DNA of 64,000 bases, from the NCBI RefSeq assembly GCF_003991405.1, contig NZ_RPEN01000151.1:1-64000 (forward strand). The letters are read 5' to 3'. How positions within the stretch are numbered: position 1 is the stretch's first letter; the number at the start of each line of letters is the position of its first letter. The position numbers and the translations under genes are program-made. The notes beneath the pieces were generated by a model, which did no database searches, was not told the origin of the DNA, and worked only from the letters and a program-made list of their open reading frames with translations. Below are positions 8,609-16,686 of this stretch, in pieces. The stretch is from Pseudorhodobacter sp. E13 (lineage in GTDB: Bacteria; Pseudomonadota; Alphaproteobacteria; Rhodobacterales; Rhodobacteraceae).

Positions 8609-9586
8609 TCACCTCCATGTTTTCTTGTAGGCACCGGTGGTGCTGGCCTGTCCCTCCGACAACCGCGCCAAAAGTCCCGCAGGCATCGGGCGCCCGGCGG
8701 CAAGGGCATCAACGGCGGCGCGGAAATTCTGCACCACCTGTGCCACATAAGAGGCAGAGCGTTGCCGCCCCTCAATCTTCAGCGCCGTCACCCCGGCTTT
8801 TTGCAGTTGCGGGATAAGCTGTTCGGCGTTCAGGCTGACCGGGTCTTCGAACAAATAGCCGCTTTGATCGCCTGCGGTAAAACAGCCCTTGCACAGGGTT
8901 GGATAGGGCGCGGGCTCCCCCTTTGCGGCGCTGTGGATCAGATAGCCACCCAGACGCGCCTTCAACTCTCCGGCTTCCTCGCGGTAATCGACATGGCTGG
9001 GAGGCGAACAGACGCCGTACATATTGGGCGATTTTCCGGTGGCATAGGACGACAGCGAACACCGCCCCTCGGCCATGACACACAGGCCGCCGAACACGAA
9101 CACCTCTGTCTCCACCTTGGTTTCGGCATTGATCGCGGCGATTTCGGGCACCGAAAGCACCCGCGGTAAAACCACCCGTTTGACCCCAAATGTCGCAGCG
9201 TAAAAGTTGATCATATCGGCATTGGCCGCAGCCGCCTGCACCGACAGGTGCCGCCGCAGGCCGGGGTGCTTTTGGGCGGCATGGTCCAGCAAGCCCAGAT
9301 CGGCCAGAATCACCGCATCGGCCTCCAAGGTGGCGGCGTCTGAAATGGCGCTGTGCCAGATGGCTTCGGCGCCTGCACGGGGAAAGGTGTTAATGGCGAT
9401 CAGCACTTTTGCACCGTGCCGATGGGCAAAGGCGATGCCGTCCCGCATTTCCGCCCGGTCAAAATTCAGGCCCGGAAAGTTGCGCGCATTGGTTTCATCG
9501 GCAAAGCCGCAATAGATCGTATGCGCCCCGGCCTTGACCGCGGCCCGCAAAGACGCGGGGGTTCCCGCTGGGCAAACAATTTCCAT
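8609..9586 (-). CDS. ubiU: Anaerobic ubiquinone hydroxylation protein UbiU
   Basis: U32-family protein of 325 residues, partner of UbiV in O2-independent ubiquinone hydroxylation, where prephenate rather than O2 supplies the hydroxyl groups in the studied systems. Iron-sulphur ligand candidates are C169, C176, C193 and C232, within GGLCVMAEGRC, GVCSP and YPTLCKGC. As I recall, these positions coincide with those known for the E. coli protein. The N-terminal MEIVCPAGTP is typical. The start at 9586 overlaps the ubiT stop (ATGA), indicating translational coupling; an upstream frame start at 9622 is unlikely. Confidence 0.92.
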   Translation of the reverse strand: MEIVCPAGTPASLRAAVKAGAHTIYCGFADETNARNFPGLNFDRAEMRDGIAFAHRHGAKVLIAINTFPRAGAEAIWHSAISDAATLEADAVILADLGLLDHAAQKHPGLRRHLSVQAAAANADMINFYAATFGVKRVVLPRVLSVPEIAAINAETKVETEVFVFGGLCVMAEGRCSLSSYATGKSPNMYGVCSPPSHVDYREEAGELKARLGGYLIHSAAKGEPAPYPTLCKGCFTAGDQSGYLFEDPVSLNAEQLIPQLQKAGVTALKIEGRQRSASYVAQVVQNFRAAVDALAAGRPMPAGLLARLSEGQASTTGAYKKTWR

Positions 9587-10128
9587 CAGATCCACTCTCC
9601 TTGGTCTGGCCGGGTCAGGCACAACCCTGTGCGGGCCTGCGCCACGGAAATGGCCTGCCCCATCACCCCTGCAAAGGGGCCGGACAGCGCTTGCAGCTCT
9701 GCCCCGATGTCCAACTCGGCATCATCAATTGCATTGCGCAGCGCCAGCGCCGCCTCTGTATTGCCTTCGATCACCAGATCGCGCGAAAAGAACAGCGCAT
9801 CGCCGTCAAAGGCCCCATGCACCAGCCCCAGCAAGGCCGCCAAGGGCCCGGCGATTTTGGTATCGCCCTGTTGTGCGCGGCGATGCAGGGCGACTTGCGG
9901 CTTGGCAGCATCTGGCAGCAGGCAGATCACGAAAGGCAGATCGGTCGGGTCCAAGACGAAACGCGCGGTTGAATAGGGGCCAAGCCTGCGAAACAGCGAG
10001 GGGTGCCGCGCCGCCACGCTGCGGGTCAGGGCCGTCAGCGCGGCCGAAAGCAGCGGCAGGGGCAAAGGGCGCAGGGCAATGGCCAAAAGCGGCGGGGCTG
10101 TTCTGATCGCCAAAGGCGCGGGCTGCAT
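9586..10128 (-). CDS. ubiT: SCP2-domain ubiquinone accessory protein UbiT
   Basis: An SCP2 (sterol-carrier-like) lipid-binding domain protein of 180 residues. UbiT supports anaerobic ubiquinone synthesis, probably by holding the hydrophobic intermediates for UbiU/UbiV. The first 40 residues are proline- and leucine-rich, followed by an SCP2-like region with LFFSRDLVIEGNTEAALALRN typical of this family's ligand pocket edge. Start at the ATG 10128 with AAGGA upstream; a longer frame exists but overlaps nothing conserved. Directly upstream of and overlapping ubiU; about 68 bases after nnrS. Confidence 0.85.
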   Translation of the reverse strand: MQPAPLAIRTAPPLLAIALRPLPLPLLSAALTALTRSVAARHPSLFRRLGPYSTARFVLDPTDLPFVICLLPDAAKPQVALHRRAQQGDTKIAGPLAALLGLVHGAFDGDALFFSRDLVIEGNTEAALALRNAIDDAELDIGAELQALSGPFAGVMGQAISVAQARTGLCLTRPDQGEWI

Positions 10129-10195
10129 GGGGTGTCCTTTGCTCGGGTCTTGCGCCCCGTCTAGCAAAGCCGAAGCCGAAAGGAATTGACGCCCG

Positions 10196-11353
10196 TCAAG
10201 CCGATAGCCGCTTAGCCCCCAGAACCGGGTGCGGCGATGGCTGCGCCAAACCGCGCAGTAGCGGCAGAAGGTAGCAGGCCCAACCAAGGCTCCACGCCAT
10301 AACCGACCAGTGCAGCCCCGTCAGCCCCATTGCCTCGGCGGTGGGGAACGCCAATCGCAACACCGCCGCGATTGAGATCAGTGCGATTGCGGCAGCATGG
10401 GCAGGGCTGGCAAGCAGCCGCCCCGGCGCGCGGGTCATGAAGGCGCGGGCGGTGACAGCCATGATCATGGCACCCATCGCACCCAGGGTCAGACCATGCA
10501 GCATCGTCGCTGGTGTGCCAGCATCCCCCAACCACAGCGCACGCCCCAGCAGCAACAATCCAAGGACAAGCCAACCCCAGGCCAGATAGAGCATCAACAG
10601 GTCAAACTGGGCGATCACGCCCCAGCGCGCCCAGACCATCATGCGCAGACCTTGCAATGCCCCAGCCAACAGCAACGCAGCCCCCGCCAGATCAGCCCGC
10701 TGCGCGATCACCGCGCCAAGTGACAGGGCAATGGCCCCGCTGGCCAGCACCCCGATGGCACGCAATTGCAACACCGGTTGGCCGCCCGCCGCAAAGCGGC
10801 TGTTGAAAAACGCGGGCAATGCACGCCCGCCAACCACGGATAGCAGCAGGGCAAAGCCCAGAACCAGCGCCAGCCCGATGGGGTGACCATTCCCGCCTTG
10901 TGTTGCCAACCAGACCACATCTGCCACGGCCAAAGCCACAGGCACCGCAGCCAAAGGCAGTTTGCGCCAAACGCGCGCGCGCCACAGCGGCGGCAGCATC
11001 AGCGCGGCCAATCCCAGCGGGTAAAGCACAACGCTGCCCCATAGACCCAACCCTTGCGCGCCCGACAGTATCGCGGCACGTCCAAGGCCCCAAGCCAAAA
11101 GCAAAAGGGCCAGTGACGGATACCCGATCCGGTGGCGATGGTTCGGCCCCGTCCAGCTTGGCAAGGCGATCAGCAAATAGCCGCCCAGCGCCGCGACTGC
11201 CACGCCAAAGATCAGCTCATGCGCGTGCCAAAAGGCAGGGTCCGGCACCAACTCCGGCCAGATCCAGACCCAAGGCACGAGCATTGCCCAGACCCCCATA
11301 GCCAAGAACAACGGCTTATGGGCGGCGGCGGGCCTAGGCGCTTTGCGGTTCAA
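10196..11353 (-). CDS. nnrS: NnrS-family membrane protein
   Basis: Polytopic NnrS protein of about 385 residues, with roughly twelve hydrophobic segments. NnrS is a heme- and copper-containing membrane protein found with denitrification and NO-stress genes; it protects against nitrosative damage. The diagnostic FWHAHELIFGVAVAALGGYL follows the first membrane helix and supplies conserved histidines. The start is uncertain: a TTG at 11353 (overlapping the ric 3' end by 20 bases) keeps the whole first helix, while an ATG at 11299 gives a shorter version. It sits in the middle of the ubiD-ubiV operon, between ric and ubiT. Confidence 0.85.
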   Translation of the reverse strand: MNRKAPRPAAAHKPLFLAMGVWAMLVPWVWIWPELVPDPAFWHAHELIFGVAVAALGGYLLIALPSWTGPNHRHRIGYPSLALLLLAWGLGRAAILSGAQGLGLWGSVVLYPLGLAALMLPPLWRARVWRKLPLAAVPVALAVADVVWLATQGGNGHPIGLALVLGFALLLSVVGGRALPAFFNSRFAAGGQPVLQLRAIGVLASGAIALSLGAVIAQRADLAGAALLLAGALQGLRMMVWARWGVIAQFDLLMLYLAWGWLVLGLLLLGRALWLGDAGTPATMLHGLTLGAMGAMIMAVTARAFMTRAPGRLLASPAHAAAIALISIAAVLRLAFPTAEAMGLTGLHWSVMAWSLGWACYLLPLLRGLAQPSPHPVLGAKRLSA

Positions 11354-12005
11354 AGCGCGGGAACAACACAGTTTCCTCCAGATGGATATGCGCAACAAGA
11401 TCATCCCCCAATTTGCGCAGGCCGGTATACAGCGCGGTCCACGACCCACAGGCCTCTTCGGGCAGGGTCAATCCATGGCTGGCATGTTCAATCCCGCGCA
11501 ACAGGTCGGTGGCGGCGTGATGATCGTCGCGCATCACCGCCAGTGGTGCAGCCAATGCGGCGGTATTACCAGCCCGCATCAAGGGGAACAGGACACGCTC
11601 TTCCTTCATCATATGGCTGTCCAACTCATCATGCAGGGCAATCAGCGCCGCCGTTAGCCCCAACGGGGCCTCCTCGTGGTCGCCATGCACGGTTTCAACC
11701 CTTTGGGCCAAGGGGATCAGGCTTTCCAGCTCGCGGCGATGGGTTTCGTGATAGCGATCCAACACATGGTCGATCAGCGCCAAAGTCTCGGTCGGGGCGT
11801 CGCGGTTCGCGGCCTCTTGCAGCGCGAAAAGCTGCGCCAGCACAGCGTCGGGGTCCAGCCCTTGCGCCTTTGCCGCCTCGGCCAAGGGCAGTTTGCCGCC
11901 ACAACAAAAGCTGATACCGGCTTGGCGGAACAGTTCGGCCGCTCCGGGCATTTCGGCGGCAATATCGCGAACTTGGGTGTCCAAGGTCATAGTCATCATG
12001 GTCAT
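11334..12005 (-). CDS. ric: Iron-sulphur cluster repair di-iron protein (Ric/YtfE/DnrN)
   Basis: A 223-residue protein that restores iron-sulphur clusters damaged by NO or peroxide. It has an N-terminal ScdA_N domain with DIAAEMPGAAELFRQAGISF followed by the paired cysteines CCGG, then a hemerythrin-like four-helix domain. Diiron ligand candidates include H and E in ETHRRELESLI, HDELDSHMMKEE, DDHHAATDLL and HIHLEETVLF. Its start overlaps the ubiX stop (ATGA). With NnrS it places an NO-repair function inside the quinone operon, which fits the iron-sulphur dependence of UbiU and UbiV. Confidence 0.92.
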   Translation of the reverse strand: MTMMTMTLDTQVRDIAAEMPGAAELFRQAGISFCCGGKLPLAEAAKAQGLDPDAVLAQLFALQEAANRDAPTETLALIDHVLDRYHETHRRELESLIPLAQRVETVHGDHEEAPLGLTAALIALHDELDSHMMKEERVLFPLMRAGNTAALAAPLAVMRDDHHAATDLLRGIEHASHGLTLPEEACGSWTALYTGLRKLGDDLVAHIHLEETVLFPRFEPQSA

Positions 12006-12577
12006 TCTCCGATCGAAGAGGCCCAGGCCTTGGCTTGGGGCGGGGCAAGGTGCAACAGATCGACCGCACGCGCGGCAATCTGGGTGGTGATCTCTTGGGT
12101 GGTTTGCGGGCGCAGATAGAAGGCAGGCACCGGGGGCAGGATGATGCCCCCCATTTCCGTCACCGCCGTCATGTTGCGTAGATGTGCCAGCGTCAGCGGT
12201 GCCTCGCGTGCCAGCAAAACCAGCGGGCGGCGTTCTTTTAGCTGCACGCCTGCGGCGCGGGTCAGAAGATTGTCATCCAGCCCAGTGGCAATGGCGGCAA
12301 GGCTGCGCATGGAACAAGGGGCCACAATCATCCCCGCCACAGGGTAAGAGCCTGATGCAATGGTCGCGCCAAGATCGGTGACGGCGTAGACATTCTCGAC
12401 CAATGCCACCAGATCGGCCTGCGCCCCGGGCCCGATTTCCAGCGTCAGGGTGCGTTCGGCCATGGGCGACAGCACCAGATCAACAGCAACACCCGCATCG
12501 CGCAGAACCCGCGCCGCCGCCAGCGCCAAGGCCGCACCTGACGCCCCCGAAACGCCCAAGATCACCCGCTTCGTCAT
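12002..12577 (-). CDS. ubiX: Flavin prenyltransferase UbiX
   Basis: UbiX, 191 residues, makes the prenylated FMN cofactor needed by UbiD from FMN and dimethylallyl phosphate. The flavoprotein signature is clear: the N-terminal loop ILGVSGASGAALALA binds FMN phosphate, and the segment VAGMIVAPCSMRSLAAIATG is the second family motif. Length and start are standard. It overlaps ubiD by 4 bases upstream and ric by 4 bases downstream, so UbiX is made together with its client UbiD. Confidence 0.95.
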   Translation of the reverse strand: MTKRVILGVSGASGAALALAAARVLRDAGVAVDLVLSPMAERTLTLEIGPGAQADLVALVENVYAVTDLGATIASGSYPVAGMIVAPCSMRSLAAIATGLDDNLLTRAAGVQLKERRPLVLLAREAPLTLAHLRNMTAVTEMGGIILPPVPAFYLRPQTTQEITTQIAARAVDLLHLAPPQAKAWASSIGE

Positions 12578-14082
12578 CGCGCACCCCCCGGATGCCGCGC
12601 CATGATTTCGGCAGCTCGCGCCTCATGCGCCGGGTCAAGGGCCATCACCCGCCCCCATTCGCGGCTGGTTTCCGACCCGATCTTGTTGGTGGCATCAATG
12701 CCCAGCTTGCCCGCCAACCCATCACGCGGGCTGGAGAAATCCAGATAGTCCATCGGGGTGTTTTCCAGAACCATGACATCGCGCGACGGGTCCATCCGCG
12801 TGGCCATGGCCCAGACCACACCGTCCCAATCGCGCGGGTTGATGTCTTCATCCACCACGATAATGGTCTTGGTATAGGAAAACTGCGCCAACATTCCCCA
12901 AAGCGCCATCATTACGCGCCGCGCCTGCCCCGGATAACGCTTGGCAATCTGCACAACGGCCATCCGGTAGGAACAGGCGACAGGCGGCAACCACAGATCG
13001 CGGATTTCGGGGATTTGCGCGCGGATCACCGGCAGGGCCAGCGTGTTGAACACCTCGCCAATTACCGAAGGTTCATCCGGGGGGCGGCCCGTGACCGTGC
13101 TCAGATACAAAGGATCGCGGCGATGGGTGATTGCGGAGATCCGCATCACAGGGAAGTTTTCGACCGTGTTGTAATAGCCGGTATGGTCGCCAAACGGGCC
13201 TTCGGGGGCGGTGTCACCGGGATGCACCCAACCCTCGATCATAATCTCGGCATGGGCAGGCACCAGCAGCGGCACGCTGCGGGCGGCCACAAGCTGGGTG
13301 CGCGCCCCCCGCAACACGCCGGAAAACGCCAGTTCTGAAACGGATTCCGGCAAGGGCAGCGCTGCGGCCAGCAAGGTGGCCGGGTCTGCGCCAAGGGCAA
13401 TGGCAACCGGCATCGGCGCGCTCGCTTGTGCCCAGCTGCGGGCGTGGGCTGCGCCGCCGCGATGCGCCAACCACCGCAGGATCAACCTGTCCAGCCCGAT
13501 CACCTGCGCGCGGTAAACGCCCAGGTTATACTGCGCCACGGCATCGGGTGCCGAACCATAGGGCCGCGTGATAACAACCGGCCAGGTAATCAACGGGCCT
13601 GCATCTTCTGGCCAAGGGGTTTGCACTGGGATGCGGCCCATGTCGATGGGAGCCGCCACCTCTTGCACCGGGGCATGGCGCAAGCGTCTTGGCCGTGTCG
13701 CCAAGGCCGCCTTCAGCATCGGCCAGCGCGACAAGGCGTCGCGCATACCGTCCACCGGGGGCGGGCTGCGCAAGGCGGCAAGGAAGCCGCCAAAGGCCGG
13801 CACCTGATCCAGTGTCAGCCCAAGCCCGGCCGCAACCCGATCAGCCGTGCCGAACAGATTGCCGATCACGGGCATCAAAGGCCCTTCGCCCGGCCCGGCC
13901 ACAGCGGCATCAAAGCGCAAAACCGGCCCATTGGCACGCAAAGAGGCCAATTGCAGCGCGGTCATTTCATGTTTCAGGCTGATCTTGTCGGGCAGGCACA
14001 GCACATCCCCCCGCTCGGAGGCCCAGGCCAGAAAGGCGCGCAGGTCAAGAAAGGCGGGCAGTGTCCGAATTTTGGGCCTCAT
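12574..14082 (-). CDS. ubiD: UbiD-family decarboxylase (3-octaprenyl-4-hydroxybenzoate carboxy-lyase)
   Basis: Prenylated-FMN-dependent decarboxylase of 502 residues that removes the carboxyl group of the polyprenyl-4-hydroxybenzoate ring during ubiquinone synthesis. Family motifs: GRPPDEPSVIGEVFN in the middle and IIVVDEDINPRDWDGVVWA, followed by NTPMDYLDFSSP and a late LGIDATNK. It is the first gene of the seven-gene operon. An FNR-type box lies 43 bases upstream of its start. UbiD enzymes also act on other aromatic acids, but the UbiX/UbiT/UbiU/UbiV context points to quinone synthesis. Confidence 0.92.
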   Translation of the reverse strand: MRPKIRTLPAFLDLRAFLAWASERGDVLCLPDKISLKHEMTALQLASLRANGPVLRFDAAVAGPGEGPLMPVIGNLFGTADRVAAGLGLTLDQVPAFGGFLAALRSPPPVDGMRDALSRWPMLKAALATRPRRLRHAPVQEVAAPIDMGRIPVQTPWPEDAGPLITWPVVITRPYGSAPDAVAQYNLGVYRAQVIGLDRLILRWLAHRGGAAHARSWAQASAPMPVAIALGADPATLLAAALPLPESVSELAFSGVLRGARTQLVAARSVPLLVPAHAEIMIEGWVHPGDTAPEGPFGDHTGYYNTVENFPVMRISAITHRRDPLYLSTVTGRPPDEPSVIGEVFNTLALPVIRAQIPEIRDLWLPPVACSYRMAVVQIAKRYPGQARRVMMALWGMLAQFSYTKTIIVVDEDINPRDWDGVVWAMATRMDPSRDVMVLENTPMDYLDFSSPRDGLAGKLGIDATNKIGSETSREWGRVMALDPAHEARAAEIMARHPGGAR

Positions 14083-14124
14083 GGATTAATACCGTTCTGC
14101 TATCAGCCTTGAAACGCAATGGAT

Positions 14125-14138
14125 TTGACGAAAATCAA
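14125..14138. promoter_or_regulatory. FNR-type operator before ubiD
   Basis: TTGAC-GAAA-ATCAA, an FNR-family box with standard 4-base spacing, 43 bases upstream of the ubiD ATG. It would make the whole ubiD-ubiX-ric-nnrS-ubiT-ubiU-ubiV operon respond to oxygen limitation or NO, matching its content. The nearest candidate regulator is the FNR-like gene at 4228-4908. Confidence 0.75.
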
Positions 14139-14718
14139 TCGGACGGCAAATTTGGACATGAAAGGACAGTGCCAGAGAAGCTACCTTGTCGGCGAGGTTT
14201 CTTACTTAAACATGGTCGGATGATTTTATCGGTGAGTTTAGATGGTGTGCAAAAACTGACGACGAGTGGGCTCAAAAGCGGGTCCCATCAATTTCTCGAG
14301 TTTGACCGTTTCGAGAAGACGCTAACAAAAACTATTCCGTGAGAAGCTACTTGCAGCAAGAAAGTTTCGCAGTGTTGAACAGATTTCCGCCCAAGATTCA
14401 ACTAACTGGCTCCTGACATGAACGACTGCTTCACACCCGACATTACTCCCCCTAGCATCTGCGGCGAATGTCGGGTTTCCGCCCTTGTTTGGACCGCTGT
14501 ATCGCGCAACGTTCAACACGGTATTGGTTGCGCAAACCGACGACACACGTCCGCCACGCTCTTTGTTATGCCCCAAAGGCGGAGGGTTGAGCCGCCCCCG
14601 ACCTGCCGACACCGGCAGCATTCCCATCACTAGGTCACATTTTTCCTAGGACTTCGCATGTCCCAAGCGACCACGAAAACTCCCACCCGACCGTTCTGAT
14701 GCAACGCGGTAAAATAAG
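14139..14718. other. Intergenic stretch, no convincing gene
   Basis: About 580 bases between the ubiD promoter and the XRE-repressor operon. Short frames on both strands (for example 14418-14633) have no domain and no ribosome binding site. Base composition is lower in GC than the flanking operon, consistent with a boundary between core and acquired DNA. Confidence 0.4.
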
Positions 14719-14738
14719 TCATGTAACCAACCACATGA
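14719..14738. promoter_or_regulatory. Inverted repeat before the XRE gene
   Basis: TCATGT-AACCAACC-ACATGA lies immediately upstream of the XRE-type gene, ending 7 bases before its ATG. The position, at the start of a predicted repressor gene, suggests an autoregulatory operator. Confidence 0.45.
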
Positions 14739-14745
14739 GAAAAAC

Positions 14746-15144
14746 ATGACGAACCCATGCCAAAACACCGCGACCGCAAAAATTATCACAGACCGCATCC
14801 GCGACCTGTCACATCGCAAAACACAGGCAGAGATTGCATCCGAGGCGGGTTTCGCCAACGCCAACATGATGACCTTCCTCAAGAACGGAAAGAACAAGGT
14901 GCCACTGGACCGTGTTCCGTCCTTGGCCAAAGCTTTGGAGGTGGACCCCGCATACCTGATGCGCCTTGCTCTTGACCAATCCGTCGGTGCGACGGCTGCG
15001 AAAGCAATCACCGACATTTTCGGCACGCCTGCAACCGAAAATGAACGCGGTTGGCTGGATGAACTGCGTGATGCATCAGACAACACCGACCCCCGCCTTA
15101 CGGCTCGGTCGCGCGCTGCACTTAGAGGGATTTTCAACAAATGA
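14746..15144 (+). CDS. XRE-type helix-turn-helix regulator
   Basis: A 132-residue protein with an N-terminal lambda-repressor-like helix-turn-helix: KTQAEIASEAGFANANMMTF forms helices 2-3, and LDRVPSLAKALEVDPAYLM is the typical following helix pair. The C-terminal 40 residues (TENERGWLDELRDAS...DPRLT) form a separate small domain that reappears in the next gene. The downstream gene starts at its stop (ATGA), so both are one transcript. Probably a repressor controlling this small island; the direct target is not known. Confidence 0.8.
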   Translation: MTNPCQNTATAKIITDRIRDLSHRKTQAEIASEAGFANANMMTFLKNGKNKVPLDRVPSLAKALEVDPAYLMRLALDQSVGATAAKAITDIFGTPATENERGWLDELRDASDNTDPRLTARSRAALRGIFNK

Positions 15145-15329
15145 GCGAACCCATTTTCGCTTTACCCACGGCCCCAGCGGGACCATGGGACCAACTGACC
15201 GAAAACGAGAAGGCTTGGATTGAGTTCATCCGAGTCATCAGTGGCGGTCGTGACCCGCGCATTACACCCAAACGCGTTAAGGCACTTAGAGAGATGCTGG
15301 ACCCTGTGGTTTCATCGGATCAAAAATAG
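15141..15329 (+). CDS. Small protein repeating the repressor's C-terminal domain
   Basis: A 62-residue protein translationally coupled to the XRE gene. Its core TENEKAWIEFIRVISGG, then DPRITPKRVKALREML, lines up with the last 36 residues of the upstream repressor (TENERGWLDELRDASDN, then DPRLTARSRAALRGIF), with identities at T-E-N-E, W, R, S, D-P-R, T and A-L-R. It has no DNA-binding helix of its own. It may bind the repressor, for example as an anti-repressor or hetero-oligomer partner. This role is inference. Confidence 0.65.
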   Translation: MSEPIFALPTAPAGPWDQLTENEKAWIEFIRVISGGRDPRITPKRVKALREMLDPVVSSDQK

Positions 15330-15433
15330 GGAACCAATGTTTAGTTCCTGAGGACCGGGGAATATGGAATTGCTATCTTTTTCCCTCGGAAGGGACGTCG
15401 GCAAGATGGCAGAAACGCAAGGTATGGACACGG

Positions 15434-15467
15434 GCTTGCCACACAATATATTTTTTGTGTGGCAAGC
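15434..15467. promoter_or_regulatory. 13-bp perfect inverted repeat upstream of the nucleotidyltransferase gene
   Basis: GCTTGCCACACAA, an 8-base A/T-rich spacer, then TTGTGTGGCAAGC. The core CCACAC/GTGTGG recurs in the next palindrome 48 bases on. It could be a hairpin terminator for the upstream pair or, given the repeated core, an operator. Confidence 0.55.
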
Positions 15468-15484
15468 GCAGTTCTTATAGGCTA

Positions 15485-15512
15485 TACCACACGAAAGATA
15501 CTTTGTGTGGTA
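15485..15512. promoter_or_regulatory. Second inverted repeat, adjoining the nucleotidyltransferase start
   Basis: TACCACAC, then AAAG-ATA-CTTT, then GTGTGGTA, ending 4 bases before the ATG at 15517. It shares the CCACAC/GTGTGG arms with the repeat at 15434. In RNA it would hide the ribosome binding region, so translational control is possible as well as protein binding. Confidence 0.5.
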
Positions 15513-15516
15513 AGCC

Positions 15517-16548
15517 ATGCCTCAAGCCTCAATTAAACATCATACGCTCACCGGGCAATCCGCTTGGCAGGACCTGTTGCGTCTTCTGAAAGAGACTGCG
15601 ATCTCTGACATCCGAGGCAAACCTACGCTGCGCCAACGCGACAACCGAGGATACTGGTATGACCGCTATCGTCTCGGAGATCAGATCATCGAGCGGTATA
15701 TTGGTGAGGACAATGACGACCTGCGCCATCGCCTTGAACGTCACGAAACCTTGCAGTCCAGCGCACGCGACCAAAAATCAGAGGCTGCACGTCTCATCCG
15801 CCTGATGCGCAGCGAGGGTTATTTAACACCGGACCTCGCGACCGGCCAGATTCTCATGGCAATGTCGCGAGCAGGCGTCTTTAGGCTTGGTGGAACCGTC
15901 GTCGGGACGCAGGCATTTCGGCAATATGAAGGTGTTCTCGGAGTGCGCATTGGCGCAGATCAGGCAGCGCAGACAAATGACATCGACATTGCAAGTTTCG
16001 AACGCTTATCACTTGCGCTCCAAGATCAGGTAGACCCCGCCCTGGCCGATGTTTTCAAAAGCCTGGATTTCTCGGCAGCGCCGTCCCTTGACCAGCGTAG
16101 AGTTTGGCGCTGGCGGCAGACCCACCGCCAAACTATGGTGGAATTCTTGACACCATCTTTCAAGGATGACGAAGGCCTGCGTGACTTGCCTGCACTCGGC
16201 GTTTCCGCCCAGTCGCTCCACTTTCTAAACTACCTGATAGCAGAGCCACTGACGGTGCCACTTCTCTATCGGGACGGCGCCTTGATACAAATACCACGTC
16301 CGGAACGTTATGCGATCCACAAGCTAATAGTATCAGAACGGCGCAGGAAAGGCGATGACGGCCTGAAAGCTCGCAAAGATCGGGCGCAAGCTGGATTCCT
16401 CATAAATGTGCTGAGTGAAGAGGACCCCTACGCCCTTGCCGAGGCCTATCAAACGGCGATCTCAAAGGGAGCGGCATGGCGCGAAGCGATCGAACGCGCG
16501 TTAAGCAAACTTCCAGACACCGCAGGAAAACTTCAAGCCCTTCCCTGA
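15517..16548 (+). CDS. GSU2403-family nucleotidyltransferase-fold protein
   Basis: A 343-residue protein with a central polymerase-beta-type nucleotidyltransferase fold. The GG motif region is RLGGTVVGTQAF (about 123-134), and the paired acidic residues are in NDIDIA (D155, D157). The N-terminal part (about 40-110) is a helix-rich extension, and the C-terminal half resembles the family's conserved region with RPERYAIHKLIVSERR. Such proteins are scattered on genomic islands and resemble toxin or defence nucleotidyltransferases, but their substrate is generally unknown. It follows two matched palindromes and sits beside an XRE repressor, a layout seen in toxin-antitoxin-like modules. No partner antitoxin of known type is visible. 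Confidence 0.75.
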   Translation: MPQASIKHHTLTGQSAWQDLLRLLKETAISDIRGKPTLRQRDNRGYWYDRYRLGDQIIERYIGEDNDDLRHRLERHETLQSSARDQKSEAARLIRLMRSEGYLTPDLATGQILMAMSRAGVFRLGGTVVGTQAFRQYEGVLGVRIGADQAAQTNDIDIASFERLSLALQDQVDPALADVFKSLDFSAAPSLDQRRVWRWRQTHRQTMVEFLTPSFKDDEGLRDLPALGVSAQSLHFLNYLIAEPLTVPLLYRDGALIQIPRPERYAIHKLIVSERRRKGDDGLKARKDRAQAGFLINVLSEEDPYALAEAYQTAISKGAAWREAIERALSKLPDTAGKLQALP

Positions 16549-16686
16549 GAGACAGCATGAGTTCGCGGACTGATTTACACAAAGTCACACACTTGCCAGA
16601 ATGCCATTTACCATCGATAAGGGACGAATAAGATCGGCCCGCTTTGCTACAAAATCACGCTCAATACAGTGCTACAAAGATACTCG
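16549..16686. other. AT-richer non-coding stretch with short direct repeats
   Basis: Contains two copies of TGCTACAAA, each followed some bases later by AATACAG (with one further AATACAG copy beyond). Repeats of this kind can be arm sites for a tyrosine recombinase, but no integrase gene lies nearby. Confidence 0.3.
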
